64,000 nt of DNA from Siphlonurus alternatus. Lineage: Eukaryota; Arthropoda; Insecta; Ephemeroptera; Siphlonuridae. The notes under the pieces were generated by a model. It did no database searches. It was not told the origin of the DNA and worked only from the letters and a program-made list of their open reading frames with translations. The number at the start of each line of letters is the position of its first letter. Within the stretch, counting starts at the first letter, position 1. Location of the stretch: positions 33,832,979 through 33,896,978 of the forward strand of contig OX463780.1 of the NCBI GenBank assembly GCA_949825025.1, written 5' to 3'. Below, one piece after another: positions 63,662-64,000 of the stretch. The position numbers were made by a program, and so were the translations under genes.

Positions 63662-63805
63662 CATTGAATCCTCTCTGTCTGCAATTCTGGATGCACGTTT
63701 GCGGTACATTTGTACCTCGTCCTCATCATCGTCAATACTCTCACGGGAATGTGACATTTGGATAAAGCTGGTTCCAGACTTTTCATCACATTGGGGTGCA
63801 GTGGC
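63662..63805 (-). CDS. Acidic exon 1 (first seen in window)
   Basis: 48 codons between a TTTTGCAAG acceptor and an ATG|GTCAGT donor, phase 0. The peptide reads ATAPQCDEKSGTSFIQMSHS, then RESIDDDEDEVQMYRKRASR and IADREDSM. No domain seen. An acidic patch followed by a basic patch. The acceptor shows that more upstream exons lie beyond the right edge. Confidence 0.7.
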
Positions 63806-64000
63806 CTTGCAAAATTTACAAAATTTGTAGCAATAAAATTAAACAACATAGGGCAACTGCATGAAATTTTTTAAGCAGAAATATAACGATGGTGCATATT
63901 TAAGCAAATCTAATGTTCATCAGATTTTATAAAAACCAGGCTTTTTAAATGTTATATAATGTACAGAGAAAGGTGTCAATAGGCGCAATTCTTATTTAAG

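Larger units (their letters stand above)
47771..63805 (-). other. Multi-exon zinc-finger / tyrosine-recombinase / Myb-like gene
   Basis: Minus-strand gene model, incomplete at its 5' end. Exons: 63805-63662, 63321-63169, probably 58259-57734, 53020-51173, 50088-49993, 49191-49078, 49021-48926, 48827-48717 and 48004-47771. All visible boundaries are phase 0 with AG acceptors and GT donors (GTCAGT, GTTAGT, GTGAGT, GTGAGC, GTATGT, GTAACT, GTAAAT; the 57734 donor GTCACT is weak). The product would join acidic N-terminal segments, a coiled coil, two zinc fingers, a tyrosine recombinase domain, basic linkers and a Myb/SANT-like C terminus. I recall uncharacterised animal proteins with the same zinc-finger, recombinase and Trp-rich tail plan, but I have no name for them. 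Crypton-type elements and their domesticated relatives are the nearest named comparison. No terminal repeats enclosing the gene were seen within the window. Confidence 0.75.

Overview
The window is AT-rich (visibly around 70% A+T) eukaryotic nuclear DNA. It has long perfect (GA)n/(CT)n and (TA)n arrays, pentanucleotide ATTAT/ATAAT arrays, many short inverted-repeat transposons, a non-LTR retrotransposon and one multi-exon gene with canonical GT-AG splice sites. This suggests an animal, most likely an arthropod or similar invertebrate (weak inference from the repeats and the retrotransposon type). I saw no bacterial operons, rRNA, tRNA or CRISPR array.

Layout. 1-23 kb is gene-poor: AT-rich DNA with GC-richer islands of 100-300 bp every 1-3 kb and seven dinucleotide arrays of 40-100 bp. 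A few islands hold short open frames bounded by plausible splice sites (14.5, 16.9 and 23.0 kb), given at low confidence. 23.3-24.0 kb is a foldback element. 24.2-26.4 kb is a 5'-truncated LINE whose reverse transcriptase frame is intact, abutting a 234-bp ATTAT array. 26.9-27.3 kb has two small TIR elements. 28.5-29.8 kb may hold the 3' end of an unrecognised plus-strand gene (two exons, stop, AATAAA). 30-42 kb is again gene-poor with exon-like islands at 35.7, 36.4, 37.7, 38.7 and 41.9 kb; those at 37.7 and 38.7 kb are the best. 40.7-47.5 kb is dense in non-autonomous DNA transposons, three flanked by TTAA and one by an imperfect 8-bp duplication.

47.8-63.8 kb (minus strand) is the one well-supported gene, running off the right edge at its 5' end. 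It reads: two similar acidic exons (63.8, 63.3 kb), probably a basic/coiled-coil exon (58.3-57.7 kb), a 616-codon exon with two zinc-finger-like motifs and a tyrosine-recombinase catalytic domain (53.0-51.2 kb), four short linker exons, and a final exon with a tryptophan-rich Myb/SANT-like domain. Apart from the poorly supported donor of the 57.7 kb exon and the unseen 5' end, every junction is phase 0. The recombinase box-I Arg, box-II Arg, His and nucleophile Tyr are all present. Its introns and 3' flank are loaded with palindromic elements of 150 bp to 1.6 kb, including a nested palindrome at 60.5-62.1 kb. A mobile-element origin or host adoption of the recombinase is plausible but not shown.

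Functional links between genes can only be argued inside the recombinase-like gene; the other exon candidates are isolated.
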